Under the pieces are notes generated by a model. The model was given only the letters and a program-made list of their open reading frames with translations, did no database searches and was not told the origin of the DNA. 64,000 nucleotides of DNA from Cryobacterium sp. PH31-L1. GTDB taxonomy: Bacteria > Actinomycetota > Actinomycetes > Actinomycetales > Microbacteriaceae. The DNA is taken from positions 248,001 to 312,000 of the forward strand of contig NZ_JASISM010000004.1 in NCBI RefSeq assembly GCF_030063145.1, given 5' to 3'. Positions within the stretch are counted from its first letter, which is position 1, and each line of letters opens with the position of its first letter. Shown here in pieces: positions 30,323 to 39,162 of the stretch. The position numbers and the translations under genes are program-made.

Positions 30323-30328
30323 GGTGTC

Positions 30329-31471
30329 ATGCCAGCTGCTCTCTCCCTCGCCGACGTCGTTCGTCTGCGCCTCTGTGCCCAGGGTCTGGCGGGCGACCCG
30401 TTGGCGAGTGCCGTCGAAGTCGCCGAGCGGATGCTGGCGGTGCAGGCCCAGGACTACCCGGCCGGACAGTGGGCCCTTGGGGTGCGCTCCCCCGGCACGA
30501 CGCGCAGTCAGCTGCAGACATCCGTTTCGACGGGTGAAATCGTGCGATCCTGGCCGATGCGCGGCACGCTGCACTTTGTGCCGGCCCGGGAACTGGGCTG
30601 GATGCAGGGCCTGACGACCCCACGGCTACTCAAGAAGACCCGCACCATCAACGCGCGGCTCGGTCTCGACACGGCCGTGCTGGAGCGGGCGCGGGAAGCC
30701 GCGATCGCCGCCCTGACCGGACAGAAACAGCTCAGCCGGGCCGACTTCATGACCATGCTGCAGGCGTCCGGGCTGTCGACCGACGGCCAGCGCGGCTACC
30801 ACATGATCGCGCACCTCGCCCTGACCGGAACCCTGTGCTGGGGCCGCCAGATCGGCACCCAGCAGGGGCTCGTGCTGCTCGACGAATGGGTGCCGAACCC
30901 ACGCAGGCTCGAGCGCGACGAAGCCCTCGGCGAATTCGTGTACCGCTATTTTCTGGGCCACGGTCCGGCGACCCTGGCGGACTTCGTCTGGTGGTCGCAG
31001 CTGACCGTCGCCGACACGAAAATCGGCCTGGCCGTGGCTCGGGAGCGCCTCACCGAGGTGCAGGTCGACGGCGGCGCCCATTTTCTCTCCGACGAAACAG
31101 CGGATGCCGCAGCGCCGGCTGGCCTGCGCCAGCACACGCCGGTGCTCGCACTGCCCGGGTTCGACGAGTATCTGCTCGGGTACCGGGATCGCACGCCCGT
31201 GATCTCCACCGAGAACCTCACCCGGGTTGTTCCCGGGCTGAACGGCATCTTTCTGCCGCTCGTAGTCACGAACGGGCAGATCGTGGGCACCTGGGTCAAG
31301 AAAATTTCCGCGGTGGGGGTCACCGCCGAGGCCGCGCTGTTCGAGGAGCCGAGCACAGCCGCGGCACGGACGAGGGCGGAGAAGGCGCAGCGCGGCTTCG
31401 ATCGGGCCGTCACCGACTACGCCAGGTTTCTGGAGCTGCCGGTTCGGCCGGTACCGACGCCGAACCGGTGA
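30329..31471 (+). CDS. AlkZ-like winged-helix DNA-binding protein (HTH_42)
   Basis: A 380-residue protein of the HTH_42 superfamily, whose studied members AlkZ/AlkX are DNA glycosylases that remove bulky alkylation damage or interstrand crosslinks. The QxQ motif used for catalysis in that family appears as VQAQD (about 36-40). Three winged-helix units are expected; RGTLHFVPARELGWM and the C-terminal PGFDEYLLGYRDR are family hallmarks. It could repair DNA or protect against a DNA-damaging product; no toxin cluster is nearby. Confidence 0.82.
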   Translation: MPAALSLADVVRLRLCAQGLAGDPLASAVEVAERMLAVQAQDYPAGQWALGVRSPGTTRSQLQTSVSTGEIVRSWPMRGTLHFVPARELGWMQGLTTPRLLKKTRTINARLGLDTAVLERAREAAIAALTGQKQLSRADFMTMLQASGLSTDGQRGYHMIAHLALTGTLCWGRQIGTQQGLVLLDEWVPNPRRLERDEALGEFVYRYFLGHGPATLADFVWWSQLTVADTKIGLAVARERLTEVQVDGGAHFLSDETADAAAPAGLRQHTPVLALPGFDEYLLGYRDRTPVISTENLTRVVPGLNGIFLPLVVTNGQIVGTWVKKISAVGVTAEAALFEEPSTAAARTRAEKAQRGFDRAVTDYARFLELPVRPVPTPNR

Positions 31472-31506
31472 GAGCCGGCATCCGTCTCACTGTGCGGTCT
31501 ACGGGT

Positions 31507-31512
31507 TAGCCT
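31507..31512 (+). promoter_or_regulatory. -10 box of the FUSC gene
   Basis: TAGCCT, then six bases, then the GTG start at 31519. Confidence 0.5.
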
Positions 31513-31518
31513 TGACCA

Positions 31519-32562
31519 GTGAAACTAACCTCGGCCCTGCGCATCTCCAAACGACTCCCGATGCTGCAGGTCGTCAAGATGGCCGTCGCCGTCGGCCTGG
31601 CCTGGATCGCCTCCCAGCTGCTGCTACCGAGCGACCTCCCCATTTTCGCTGCGATCGCGGCCCTGCTCGTGGTGCAGCCGAGCGTCAATCAGACCCTCGG
31701 CCGCGCGATCGAACGCACCGCCGGGGTCATCGGCGGCGTCATCATCGCCTCGTCGATCGGGTTCTTCCTGGGCGAGTCCAGCTGGGTCGTGCTCGGCACG
31801 ATCGTGGTGAGCATCCTCGTAGCCTGGGCGCTGCGACTGTCACCGGTGTCGGCCAGTCAGATTCCGATCAGCGCCATGCTCGTCCTCGCCCTCGGCGCCA
31901 CGACGCCCGGCTACGCCCTCGACCGCATCTTTGAGACCTTCATCGGCGCGGGAATCGCCCTGATCATCAATGCGCTCATCGTTCCCCCGGTGCTGGTCGC
32001 GCCCGCACGCGACGCCGTCGGCCTGCTGGCTCGCGAGCTGGCCGACACCTTCGACCGCATCGCGCAGGCGCTGCGCACCGCGCAGACACCGATCGACCTG
32101 ATGGAGCTGATGATCAAGGCCCGGCTGCTGCGGCCGATGCTGGTGTCGGCGGAGAAGGCCATCGCGCAGGCCGAGGAGAGCCTCATGCTCAACCCGCGCA
32201 AGGCCAAGCTGCGGGTGGCGCTCGACGCCGATCACGACATGATCGTGCGGCTGCCGACGCTCGTGACCCGCGCGATCGGCATGACCCGCGCCCTGCACGA
32301 TCACTACGACGAGTCGCTGCAGTACGAGCCGAGCGTTCAGGCCTTCTCCCGGGAGCTGGCGCGGGCGGCGCACGACCTGGCGCTACTCGCCCGAGCGGAG
32401 GGCGACCCCTCGGTCGTGCCGCAACCGCTGGCGCCCGAAGTGCTCGCCCTGACCGCGCCGCTGCGCATCGTGACGCCGCACCCCGACCACTGGATTCTGA
32501 TCGGCTCACTCATGGAAGACCTGCGCCGGGTGCGCGAAGAGATCGTCGGCGACCGCGCCTGA
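31519..32562 (+). CDS. FUSC-family transporter (aromatic acid exporter-like)
   Basis: A 347-residue membrane protein: about six helices in the first 160 residues, then a helical cytoplasmic domain. The N-terminal QVVKMAVAVGLAWIAS and LLVVQPSVNQTLGRAIERTAGVIGG match the FUSC/ArAE family (YccS/AaeB-like), which export aromatic acids or other compounds. It is half the length of the Gram-negative proteins, with only one membrane unit, as is common in actinobacteria. Substrate unknown. Confidence 0.8.
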   Translation: MKLTSALRISKRLPMLQVVKMAVAVGLAWIASQLLLPSDLPIFAAIAALLVVQPSVNQTLGRAIERTAGVIGGVIIASSIGFFLGESSWVVLGTIVVSILVAWALRLSPVSASQIPISAMLVLALGATTPGYALDRIFETFIGAGIALIINALIVPPVLVAPARDAVGLLARELADTFDRIAQALRTAQTPIDLMELMIKARLLRPMLVSAEKAIAQAEESLMLNPRKAKLRVALDADHDMIVRLPTLVTRAIGMTRALHDHYDESLQYEPSVQAFSRELARAAHDLALLARAEGDPSVVPQPLAPEVLALTAPLRIVTPHPDHWILIGSLMEDLRRVREEIVGDRA

Positions 32563-32571
32563 GCGCGGTCG
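32550..32571. terminator. Terminator between FUSC gene and glnQ-like gene
   Basis: Perfect 9-base arms CGACCGCGC/GCGCGGTCG around CTGA, including the FUSC stop codon, between converging genes. No T tract. Confidence 0.5.
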
Positions 32572-32583
32572 CGGTCGGGCCCG

Positions 32584-33312
32584 TTAGAGCACCTTGGAAA
32601 GGAAGTCCTGGGTGCGCGCTTGTTGCGGGTTGCCGAACAGCTCGGCCGGGGTGCCCTCCTCGACGATGACGCCGTCCGCCATGAAGATGACCCGGTCGGC
32701 GACCTCGCGGGCGAAACCCATCTCATGGGTGACGACGACCATGGTCATGCCCTCGGCGGCCAGGTCGCGGATGACCTGCAGTACCTCGCCGACCATCTCG
32801 GGGTCGAGCGCGCTCGTCGCCTCATCGAACAGCATGATATCGGGGTTCACTGCCAGCGACCGGGCGATAGCCACACGTTGCTTCTGGCCGCCGGAGAGCT
32901 GCGCGGGCCGGGCCGTCGCCTTGTCGGCGAGGCCTACCCGGTCGAGCAGTTTCAGTGCGGTGGTGCGGGCATCCGCTGTGGATTCCTTCTTCAGCTCGAC
33001 CGGGGCAAGCATGATGTTCTGCAGCACGGTCATGTGCGGAAACAGGTTGAAGTGCTGGAACACCATGCCGATGTGCTGACGCACCTCGTTGAGATCGACC
33101 GTTTTGTCACCGAGGTTGAAGCCGTCGACGATGACCGTGCCGGCGCTCAGCTCATCGAGCTTATTGAGGCAGCGCAGGAAGGTGGATTTACCGGATCCGG
33201 AGGGGCCGATGACGCAGACGACCTCACCCTCCAGAATCTCGACGTCGAGGCCTTTGAGTACCTCGTTGGAGCCGAACGACTTGCGGAGACCCGTGACGCT
33301 GATCTTGCTCAT
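32584..33312 (-). CDS. Polar amino-acid ABC transporter ATP-binding protein
   Basis: A 242-residue GlnQ/HisP-type ATPase. Walker [10 protein letters not shown] (about 36), Q-loop FQHFNLFPH, signature [12 protein letters not shown], Walker [13 protein letters not shown], and the switch His in VTHEMGFA. It energises the import of a polar amino acid. Its ATG overlaps the stop of the fused binding protein-permease gene, so the two form a two-gene importer. Confidence 0.93.
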   Translation of the reverse strand: MSKISVTGLRKSFGSNEVLKGLDVEILEGEVVCVIGPSGSGKSTFLRCLNKLDELSAGTVIVDGFNLGDKTVDLNEVRQHIGMVFQHFNLFPHMTVLQNIMLAPVELKKESTADARTTALKLLDRVGLADKATARPAQLSGGQKQRVAIARSLAVNPDIMLFDEATSALDPEMVGEVLQVIRDLAAEGMTMVVVTHEMGFAREVADRVIFMADGVIVEEGTPAELFGNPQQARTQDFLSKVL

Positions 33313-34820
33313 TTGTTGAACCTCTTGTCGAGCTTGTTGGAGAGCATGGTGAGCAGGTTGATGACGATGAAGTACAGCGCGGCCACGATCAGCAGGGTCT
33401 CACCGGTGCGGAAGTTCGCGGCATAGATCTGCTGGCCCTGGTAGGTGAGTTCGGCGAATCCGATCACGGCCAGGAGCGAGGTGTCCTTCAGGGTCATCAC
33501 GAACTGGTTGATGAACGACGGCGTCATGATCTTGACGGCCTGCGGCAGCACGACGCGGCGCATTGTCGTGACGTAGCCGAGGCCGAGGCTGCGACCGGCC
33601 TCGGTCTGGCCCGGGTCAACCGACTGGATGCCGCCGCGTACGATCTCGGTCATGTAGGCACCGGCATTGAGGCTCAGGGTGAGCACACCGGCGGTGAGCA
33701 CGTCGATGGACTGCCCGGTGAGTTGCGGCAGGCCGAAGTAGAAGAAGAATGCCTGCACGAGCAGCGGGGTGCCGCGGAAGATGCTGACGTAGACGCTTGC
33801 GATGCCGCGCAGCACACGGCTCTCCGAGACCTTGAAGAAGCCGAACAGCACACCCAGCACGAGGGCGATCACAATGGAGAGCGCGGTCGCGAGCAGGGTG
33901 AGACCGAGGCCCTTCATCAGGGCGGGCAGGCTGTCGCTCAGCAGGCCGAAGAAACCGGATGCTGCGACGGGTGCCGGCTGCTCCAGGTAGGAATCAAGAA
34001 TGGCCTGGTACTCGCCGTTGCTCTTCAGTTCGGCCAGCCCGGTGTTGAAGGCGGCGAGCAGTTCTGGGTTCTGGCCCTTGTTCACGGCGAAGCCGTAGGA
34101 ACTGCCCTGTTCCTTCTCGGTGACCGACTTCAGCCCGTTGTTCTGGCTGATGCCGTAGGCGAGCACGGGGTAGTCGTCGAAGACCGCAACGGAGTTGCCA
34201 GCCTTGACGTCGTCGTACATGGTGGCGGAGTCGGCCAGGGCCTTGACGGTGAAGCCGTACTCGTCCTTGATCGAATTGGCGAAGGTCTCGCCCTCACTGC
34301 CGCGCTTGGCGACGACGGTCTCGCCGGCCAGGTCGGCGTACCCGGTGATCTTCGTGTTGTCCTCGGCGACGGCCATCTGCACGCCGGAGTCGAAGTACGG
34401 GTCGGAGAAGTCGAAGATGAGCTTTCGCTCGTCGGTGATCGACATACCGGCGATCACGCCGTCGACCTGGTTGGACTGCAACGCCTGCAGAGCAGCGTCG
34501 AAGCCGAGCGACTTGATCTCGACGGTGAAACCCTGGTTCTTCGCGATGTCGCGAATGAGGTCCATGTCGATGCCGGTCAGTTCACCGTCTTTGCGGTACT
34601 CGAACGGTGCAAAAGTGGTGTCGGTGCCGATGATGTAGGTTTCGCCGGTGACCGCAGTGTTCGGCTGGGCTTGAGGCTGGCTGGCGGCTGCGGCGCTGAT
34701 GCCGACGAATCCGCCGGCGAGAGCCAGCAACGCAGTGACGGCGACCGCGAGCTTTCCCGACCGGAATTCAGTTATTTTGCGCAAAGGAGAACCATTTCTT
34801 GTCGTACGACCTGCTCGCAC
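33309..34820 (-). CDS. Fused substrate-binding protein and permease of an amino-acid ABC transporter
   Basis: A 503-residue fusion. Residues 20-48 are a signal or membrane anchor; 55-285 are a type-II periplasmic binding protein ([21 protein letters not shown], then SITDERK and SDPYFDSG). The HisM/GlnP-type permease covers about 290-503, with the ATPase-contact loop in [22 protein letters not shown]. The binding domain is thus covalently fixed to each permease, giving two receptors per dimer, as in lactococcal GlnP. The start is uncertain: a GTG at 34820 or a TTG at 34784, neither with a good ribosome site. Confidence 0.9.
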   Translation of the reverse strand: MRAGRTTRNGSPLRKITEFRSGKLAVAVTALLALAGGFVGISAAAASQPQAQPNTAVTGETYIIGTDTTFAPFEYRKDGELTGIDMDLIRDIAKNQGFTVEIKSLGFDAALQALQSNQVDGVIAGMSITDERKLIFDFSDPYFDSGVQMAVAEDNTKITGYADLAGETVVAKRGSEGETFANSIKDEYGFTVKALADSATMYDDVKAGNSVAVFDDYPVLAYGISQNNGLKSVTEKEQGSSYGFAVNKGQNPELLAAFNTGLAELKSNGEYQAILDSYLEQPAPVAASGFFGLLSDSLPALMKGLGLTLLATALSIVIALVLGVLFGFFKVSESRVLRGIASVYVSIFRGTPLLVQAFFFYFGLPQLTGQSIDVLTAGVLTLSLNAGAYMTEIVRGGIQSVDPGQTEAGRSLGLGYVTTMRRVVLPQAVKIMTPSFINQFVMTLKDTSLLAVIGFAELTYQGQQIYAANFRTGETLLIVAALYFIVINLLTMLSNKLDKRFNK

Positions 34821-34859
34821 CTGGCGGCTACAGGGCTGTTCGCGCCGATCGACGCTGAT

Positions 34860-34880
34860 CTACCGGGTAGCGGATGCTAC
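34860..34880. promoter_or_regulatory. Overlapping palindromes upstream of the ABC transporter
   Basis: CTACCGGGTAG (34860-34870) and GTAGCGGATGCTAC (34867-34880) overlap about 40 bases before the transporter start. It is a possible repressor site, weak evidence only. Confidence 0.3.
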
Positions 34881-34958
34881 ACACCTGTCGAAAGAGCCTA
34901 CCTCGGGCGCGCCCCACCACGGTTTTCACCGATCTTCAGGCCGGTCAGGCAGATGTGT

Positions 34959-35993
34959 CTACGAGCTGACGGCAGCGTGCGCATCGATCCACAGGCCCAG
35001 GAGCACCGCCGCGGCTGGACCGGTGCTTGCTTCACGAAACCCGGTACCGGCCCAGAGGGCGAGCCCGTCGGCATCATTGCGGCGGGCGGCATCCGCTCTG
35101 AGGCCCTTGGTGAGGTGATGCACCTGCGGATACTCGTGCGCCGCGCTGGCATCGTGGGCGGTGATGAACGCGTTGCTCAGGCCTCGCGCCGGCCGGCCGG
35201 AGAATGCCCGGGTGACGACTGTATCGGTGAATCGCACATCGACCAGGGCGTCCTGGTGGGCAGGGTTCGCGCCAGACTCTGCCGTGCGCAGAAATGCCGT
35301 GCCGAGTTGCACGGCCGCGGCGCCGTTGGTCAGCAGCGACGCGATCTGCCCGCCCGAGTGGATGCCGCCCGCCGCGATCAGCGGCAGCGTCACCACCTCG
35401 CGAATCGCGATCAACAGCTCACCCAGCGGCATCACGCCCGGTTCGTCGCTGGTACTGAACGTCGCCCGGTGCCCGCCGGACTCCGGCCCCTGCACGCAGA
35501 GCGTGTCGACGCCACGGGCTTCGGCCTGGAGGGCTTCGGCCACCGAGGTGACGGTGGCGATCAGGAACGAACCGGCCGCGTGCATCCGCTCGACGGCGTC
35601 GACAGGAGGCAGGCCGAAGGTGAAGGAGACCACGGGAACCTGGAGGTCGATGACCACGTCCACCTTCTCGGCGAACCAGTCGGTGTCGGCGTCGGCGATC
35701 TCGCCGAACGTGGCGGCGGGGTACTCGCGGGCGAGCGCATCGCGGTAGGTCTCGACGGCGCCGCGGTCCGTGATCGGTCGCTGCGGAATGAACAGGTTGA
35801 CGCCGAAGGCGTGCTCGGAGCGCTGCTTCAGATCGGCGATCTGCTCGGCCAGGGTCGAGGGCGTCTTGTAGCCGCCTGCAAGAAAACCCAGGCCGCCGGC
35901 CTCGCTCACGGCGAGGGCGAGGTTCGGAGTCGAGGCTCCGCCGGCCATCGGGGCAGCAATGACGGGAATCTCAAGGGCTGTAAGGGTGAACAC
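34959..35993 (-). CDS. Nitronate monooxygenase
   Basis: A 344-residue FMN enzyme of the nitronate monooxygenase/2-nitropropane dioxygenase family, which oxidises alkyl nitronates such as propionate 3-nitronate. Seen: APMAGGASTP near the N terminus, QGPESGGHRATF with the active-site His (about 176), and the phosphate-binding LIAAGGI. The GTG at 35993 follows GAGGAG by six bases. A repeated ATCTATTG motif upstream suggests regulation by a small dimeric repressor. Confidence 0.88.
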   Translation of the reverse strand: MFTLTALEIPVIAAPMAGGASTPNLALAVSEAGGLGFLAGGYKTPSTLAEQIADLKQRSEHAFGVNLFIPQRPITDRGAVETYRDALAREYPAATFGEIADADTDWFAEKVDVVIDLQVPVVSFTFGLPPVDAVERMHAAGSFLIATVTSVAEALQAEARGVDTLCVQGPESGGHRATFSTSDEPGVMPLGELLIAIREVVTLPLIAAGGIHSGGQIASLLTNGAAAVQLGTAFLRTAESGANPAHQDALVDVRFTDTVVTRAFSGRPARGLSNAFITAHDASAAHEYPQVHHLTKGLRADAARRNDADGLALWAGTGFREASTGPAAAVLLGLWIDAHAAVSS

Positions 35994-36003
35994 GGAAACT
36001 CCT

Positions 36004-36050
36004 CAATAGATTAGACCGCTGTTCCATCTATTGGAATAATGATCTATTTG
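36004..36050. promoter_or_regulatory. Inverted and direct ATCTATTG repeats upstream of the nitronate monooxygenase
   Basis: CAATAGAT (36004-36011) and ATCTATTG (36026-36033) are perfect inverted arms with a 14-base spacer; a further ATCTATTTG follows at 36042-36050. The arrangement resembles an operator for a MarR- or TetR-like repressor. No such regulator gene is adjacent. Confidence 0.45.
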
Positions 36051-36143
36051 GCGCCAAGCGCTGGCGGCGGGCCCGAATCAGCCCGTCCCCTCTTGCACCT
36101 TGGCACAGATCGGGACGGCGCCATGACCGCTGGGGCATCCGCT

Positions 36144-36400
36144 CTAGAGTCGCACCGACCCGGCCATCGCTTTCAACCGTTTCCGATAGTCCTTCCACCA
36201 TGCCGCGTCGGCGGGTCTCGATGGTCGCGGCGGAGTGCTCGCCGACCCTCCGGTACAGGTCGGTCACCCAACCCCTGGATTGCTCGGGCGTTGCCCACAT
36301 ATCCGCATTGATCTCGGCCTCATCGTGGAGCCAGGGCAGTGCCTCACCGACCAGAGGACAGGTAGTGCAGCAGCGACGGCGTGCACCGCGGCGAGTCCGT
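36144..36400 (-). pseudogene. Remnant of a DinB-like (DUF664) gene
   Basis: One minus-strand frame reads LVGEALPWLHDEAEINADMW and goes on to about 36217 with TDLYRRVGEHSAATIE, which looks like the middle of a DUF664/DinB-type protein. The frame then breaks; a different frame continues with ADAAWWKDYRKRL, which resembles the C-terminal helix of that family, up to a TAG at 36144. The section between, which should carry the metal-binding His residues, is missing. A third frame upstream holds TPSLLHYLS, possibly the earlier part. I read this as a decayed gene. Apart from this remnant and the repeats at 36004-36050, I see nothing in 35994-36717. Confidence 0.45.
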
Positions 36401-36705
36401 CGACCTGTGGCTCGACAGCACGGACTCACGCCCGGCGTGACTCCTCCGAGGGCTCGCGGTCGGGCTCGCCGACGAGGAGGAGGTTCACGGGGCGAGAGGA
36501 CGACATCGGCCCGATGGCCTGGCCGCACCGGCGGCGATACGACACGTTCCGCCCCGTGGACGTTGAACGTCAACGTCGACACGACAACTTCGGCCCGTGA
36601 GCGCCCGCCAAGGGGTCGAACATGGCATCTCGCCAAAACGATGGGGCCGGAGTGGTCATCTCGCGGTAACGCAACTCGACCGCAGCTCAGGCCGTTCGAG
36701 ACGCG

Positions 36706-36711
36706 TAACTT
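36706..36711 (+). promoter_or_regulatory. -10 box of the phosphotransferase gene
   Basis: TAACTT, then six bases, then the ATG start at 36718. Confidence 0.55.
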
Positions 36712-36717
36712 TAGAGC

Positions 36718-37614
36718 ATGAATTCCGTCTCCGTCTCCCCCGGCGTGTTGGAGTGGGCCGCCCGCGAGCTTGCCGTCAGCGAGCTCCACTGGGTGCGCAC
36801 GCTTCCCGGCGGCACCCACGCCACCACGAACGTCATCGGCACGTCCACGGGCAGCGAGTTCGTGCTGCGCCAGTTCCCACCCGGTGATGACGCTGTGCGC
36901 CGCGAGATTGAAGTGCTCGCCGGGCTGGGCGATCTTGGTGAGCTGGCACCGCAACTGCTCGCCGCCGACCCAAGCGGTGCCCAGAACGCATACCCGCTCA
37001 TCGTCACGACGCTGCTGCCCGGTCGGGCTTCAATCACCCCGCAGGACCCGGAGGACTTCGCACGGCAACTCGGGGAGGCGCTGGCGCGCATCCACGCTGT
37101 GGCCGTTGATACGTCGCTCCCCGACCTGTTCACCGAGCCAGCGGCCACGTCACCGCTGCACGCGGTCTGGACAGAACTCCGCGATGCACCCCGCGTGCTC
37201 ACCCACAACGACTTCTGGTCTGGCAATACTGTCTGGCATGAGGGCCACCTGACCGGGATCGTGGATTGGTCGGGAGCCGGACGCGCGCCGCGCGGCTACG
37301 ACCTGGCTTGGTGCCGCCAGGACCTTGTCTTCCTTTACGACGTTACGGTCGCCGAGGAATTCACTCGCGCCTACGACGACGCCTTCGGCTCCCCCACCCC
37401 CGAGGTCGGCCGCTGGGACCAGTTCGCCGCCCTGAAGGCCTACCCCCGGGTGGAAACCTGGGCGCCCAACTATCAGGACCTCGGCCGCACCGACCTCGAC
37501 GGTGCCGAACTGCGTCGACGCCTGACCGAGTGGATACTCCTGCTGGCTCGTAAACGAAGCAGGGCCCCACCGAAGTGGGGCCCGCTCACGAGAAAGCTAC
37601 GGGTTACGCGTTGA
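36718..37614 (+). CDS. Aminoglycoside phosphotransferase (APH)-family kinase
   Basis: A 298-residue protein with the APH/choline-kinase fold. The catalytic loop HNDFWSGN (about 162) and the metal-binding DWSGAGRAP (about 183) are intact. Such enzymes phosphorylate aminoglycosides, macrolides, homoserine, fructosamines or other small molecules, so the sequence does not prove antibiotic resistance. Oddity: the last 17 or so residues are read through the terminator hairpin of the converging yceI gene, and the stop lies inside yceI, so an earlier stop may have been lost. Confidence 0.8.
   Translation: MNSVSVSPGVLEWAARELAVSELHWVRTLPGGTHATTNVIGTSTGSEFVLRQFPPGDDAVRREIEVLAGLGDLGELAPQLLAADPSGAQNAYPLIVTTLLPGRASITPQDPEDFARQLGEALARIHAVAVDTSLPDLFTEPAATSPLHAVWTELRDAPRVLTHNDFWSGNTVWHEGHLTGIVDWSGAGRAPRGYDLAWCRQDLVFLYDVTVAEEFTRAYDDAFGSPTPEVGRWDQFAALKAYPRVETWAPNYQDLGRTDLDGAELRRRLTEWILLLARKRSRAPPKWGPLTRKLRVTR
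37562..37583 (-). terminator. Terminator of yceI inside the APH reading frame
   Basis: GGGCCCCAC (37562-37570) and GTGGGGCCC (37575-37583) form a perfect 9-base stem with a CGAA loop. On the minus strand a partly T-rich stretch follows. It lies 21 bases after the yceI stop. Confidence 0.65.
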
Positions 37615-38164
37615 GCGCGGCCTGCAGTTCGAGCGTGATGGTGACCTTGTCGCCGAGCAGCATGCCGCCGGTCTCCAGGGCAGCGTTGTAGGTGAGGCCG
37701 AAGTCTTCGCGGTTGACCTCGGTCTTGGCCGTGGCACCGAACTTGTAGTTGCCGTAGGGGTCTCCACCGAAGCCACCGAACTCGAACTCGAACGTGGCCG
37801 GCTTGGTGACGCCCTTGATGGTGATGTTGCCGTCGACGAGGTACTCGTCCTTCACCATGCGCACGCCGGTCGACACGAAGTCGATGGTCGGGTAGGTCTC
37901 GGCGTCGAAGAAGTCGCCGGTGCGCAGGTGACCGTCGCGGCCCGGCTCGTTGGTGTTGATCGAGACAACCTGGGCGGACGCGGTGACGCTCGTCTGCAGG
38001 GGGTTCTCGCCGGTGACGAAGGTGGCGTCGAAGTCATCGAACGTGCCCTTGACCTTGCTGATGACGATGTGGCGAATGCTGAAGCTGACGGAGCTGTGGG
38101 TCTTGTCGATGGTCCAGGTGCCGGCCTTGTAGCCCGGGATGCTCAGTACGTTGGTGTCGCTCAT
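37604..38164 (-). CDS. YceI-family protein
   Basis: A 186-residue protein of the YceI lipocalin-like family. Members bind long isoprenoid or amide lipids. Seen: AGTWTIDKTHSSVSFSIRH near the N terminus and KGTFDDFDATF. There is no signal peptide, so this one is cytoplasmic, as in many actinobacteria. The ATG at 38164 follows GAGGAGA by six bases; the open frame further upstream is promoter. A palindrome shared with the LLM oxidoreductase gene lies 50 bases upstream. Confidence 0.92.
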   Translation of the reverse strand: MSDTNVLSIPGYKAGTWTIDKTHSSVSFSIRHIVISKVKGTFDDFDATFVTGENPLQTSVTASAQVVSINTNEPGRDGHLRTGDFFDAETYPTIDFVSTGVRMVKDEYLVDGNITIKGVTKPATFEFEFGGFGGDPYGNYKFGATAKTEVNREDFGLTYNAALETGGMLLGDKVTITLELQAALNA

Positions 38165-38210
38165 AGAAGTTCTCCTCAAGTTTGTGGGCCCAGGAATTGT
38201 CGCCCTCGGA

Positions 38211-38228
38211 TACATGCAAGTGCATAGA
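38211..38228. promoter_or_regulatory. Palindromic operator candidate in the yceI promoter
   Basis: TACATGCAAGTGCATAG contains the perfect palindrome ATGCA-AG-TGCAT (38214-38225), 50 bases before the yceI start. Its reverse complement CTATGCACTTGCATGTA matches the site at 57441 in 14 of 17 positions. Confidence 0.55.
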
Positions 38229-38358
38229 AGACGGTCGTATTCCCCAAAAGACAAATATTCATGTCCCCCTATTCGGGCGTTCAGACGAGACCTAAACTCA
38301 GCCCGACCGAATAGGCTCACCCTGTCACGGGGTTCTGCGTGTTCATTGGGAGGTAGCG

Positions 38359-39156
38359 GTGAGGAGACGACGCTCACCGAGCATGCAGGGGGTCGCCGGC
38401 GAGGGCATCCTGATCGCTGCCGGAGGCCGCGCCATCCTGCTGCAGCTGGCCAATCCGCCGATCGGGCACGGTGTGGCCGACCACAGCGACTTCGCCGCCC
38501 GGCCGCTCGACAGACTGAACGGCACCCTCAGCTACGTCTACGCGATCGTGTTCGGCAATGCCGAACAGGCCGAAGCGATGACCGCTCGAGTCAACCACGC
38601 GCATGGTCCGGTGCACTCCGAAGGCACGACCCCAAAGTACAACGCCTTCACCCCCAAACTGCAGCTCTGGGTCGCCGCAACGCTGTACGAATCGGCCACC
38701 CACCTGCACGGCCTGGTCTACGGGCCCCTCGATGACGACACCGCCGACGCGGTCTACCGGGAGTATTCCCGCCTGGGCACGTCGCTGCAGGTGCCGCCGC
38801 AGCTCTGGCCGAGCGACCGGGCGGCATTCGGTCGCTATTGGAACGAGCAGCTGGCGCTCCTCACCACGGATGCCGCCACTCGCGCCGTCGCACACGAGCT
38901 GCTGCACTCCCGCACCGCCCCACTCTGGTACCGCGCCGCCCTCCCCCTCGCCCGGCTGATGACCGCCGGGCTGCTGCCGCCAGAGGTACGACGACTCTAC
39001 GATCTGCCCTGGTCTCGGCGACGCGAGCGCCGGTTCGAGCGGGTGTTGGGCGGCATCCGTTTGATCTATCCGCGCTTGCCTCAAGCGCTGCGCCACTGGC
39101 CGAAGAATCATTACCTGCGCGCCCTCCACGCTTCCGCGCTGGCGCCGGTAGTGTGA
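38359..39156 (+). CDS. DUF2236 oxygenase (MpaB/latex-clearing-protein family)
   Basis: A 265-residue protein of the DUF2236 family, which includes the heme enzymes MpaB and latex-clearing protein. Typical segments: GGRAILLQLANPPIGHGVADHSDF (about 20-43), then NHAHGPVHSEG with family histidines, and LWVAATLYES. The substrate cannot be told from sequence. The GTG at 38359 follows GGGAGG. A neighbouring Lrp-type gene follows after six bases on the same strand. Confidence 0.82.
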   Translation: MRRRRSPSMQGVAGEGILIAAGGRAILLQLANPPIGHGVADHSDFAARPLDRLNGTLSYVYAIVFGNAEQAEAMTARVNHAHGPVHSEGTTPKYNAFTPKLQLWVAATLYESATHLHGLVYGPLDDDTADAVYREYSRLGTSLQVPPQLWPSDRAAFGRYWNEQLALLTTDAATRAVAHELLHSRTAPLWYRAALPLARLMTAGLLPPEVRRLYDLPWSRRRERRFERVLGGIRLIYPRLPQALRHWPKNHYLRALHASALAPVV

Positions 39157-39162
39157 AAGCTC

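Noticed and set aside
34699-35118. Plus-strand frame across the ABC promoter
   Set aside because: No conserved features; antisense to two well-supported genes.
33723-36014. 763-codon plus-strand frame
   Set aside because: Runs antisense through the fused ABC gene, the intergenic gap and the nitronate monooxygenase; no family features.
36028-36954. 308-codon minus-strand frame as an intact gene
   Set aside because: Only a short middle part resembles a known family (DUF664); the rest is low-complexity Arg/Pro and overlaps the APH start.
36718-37614. Call of a specific aminoglycoside-resistance gene
   Set aside because: The APH fold covers many substrates and no drug-specific motif is evident.
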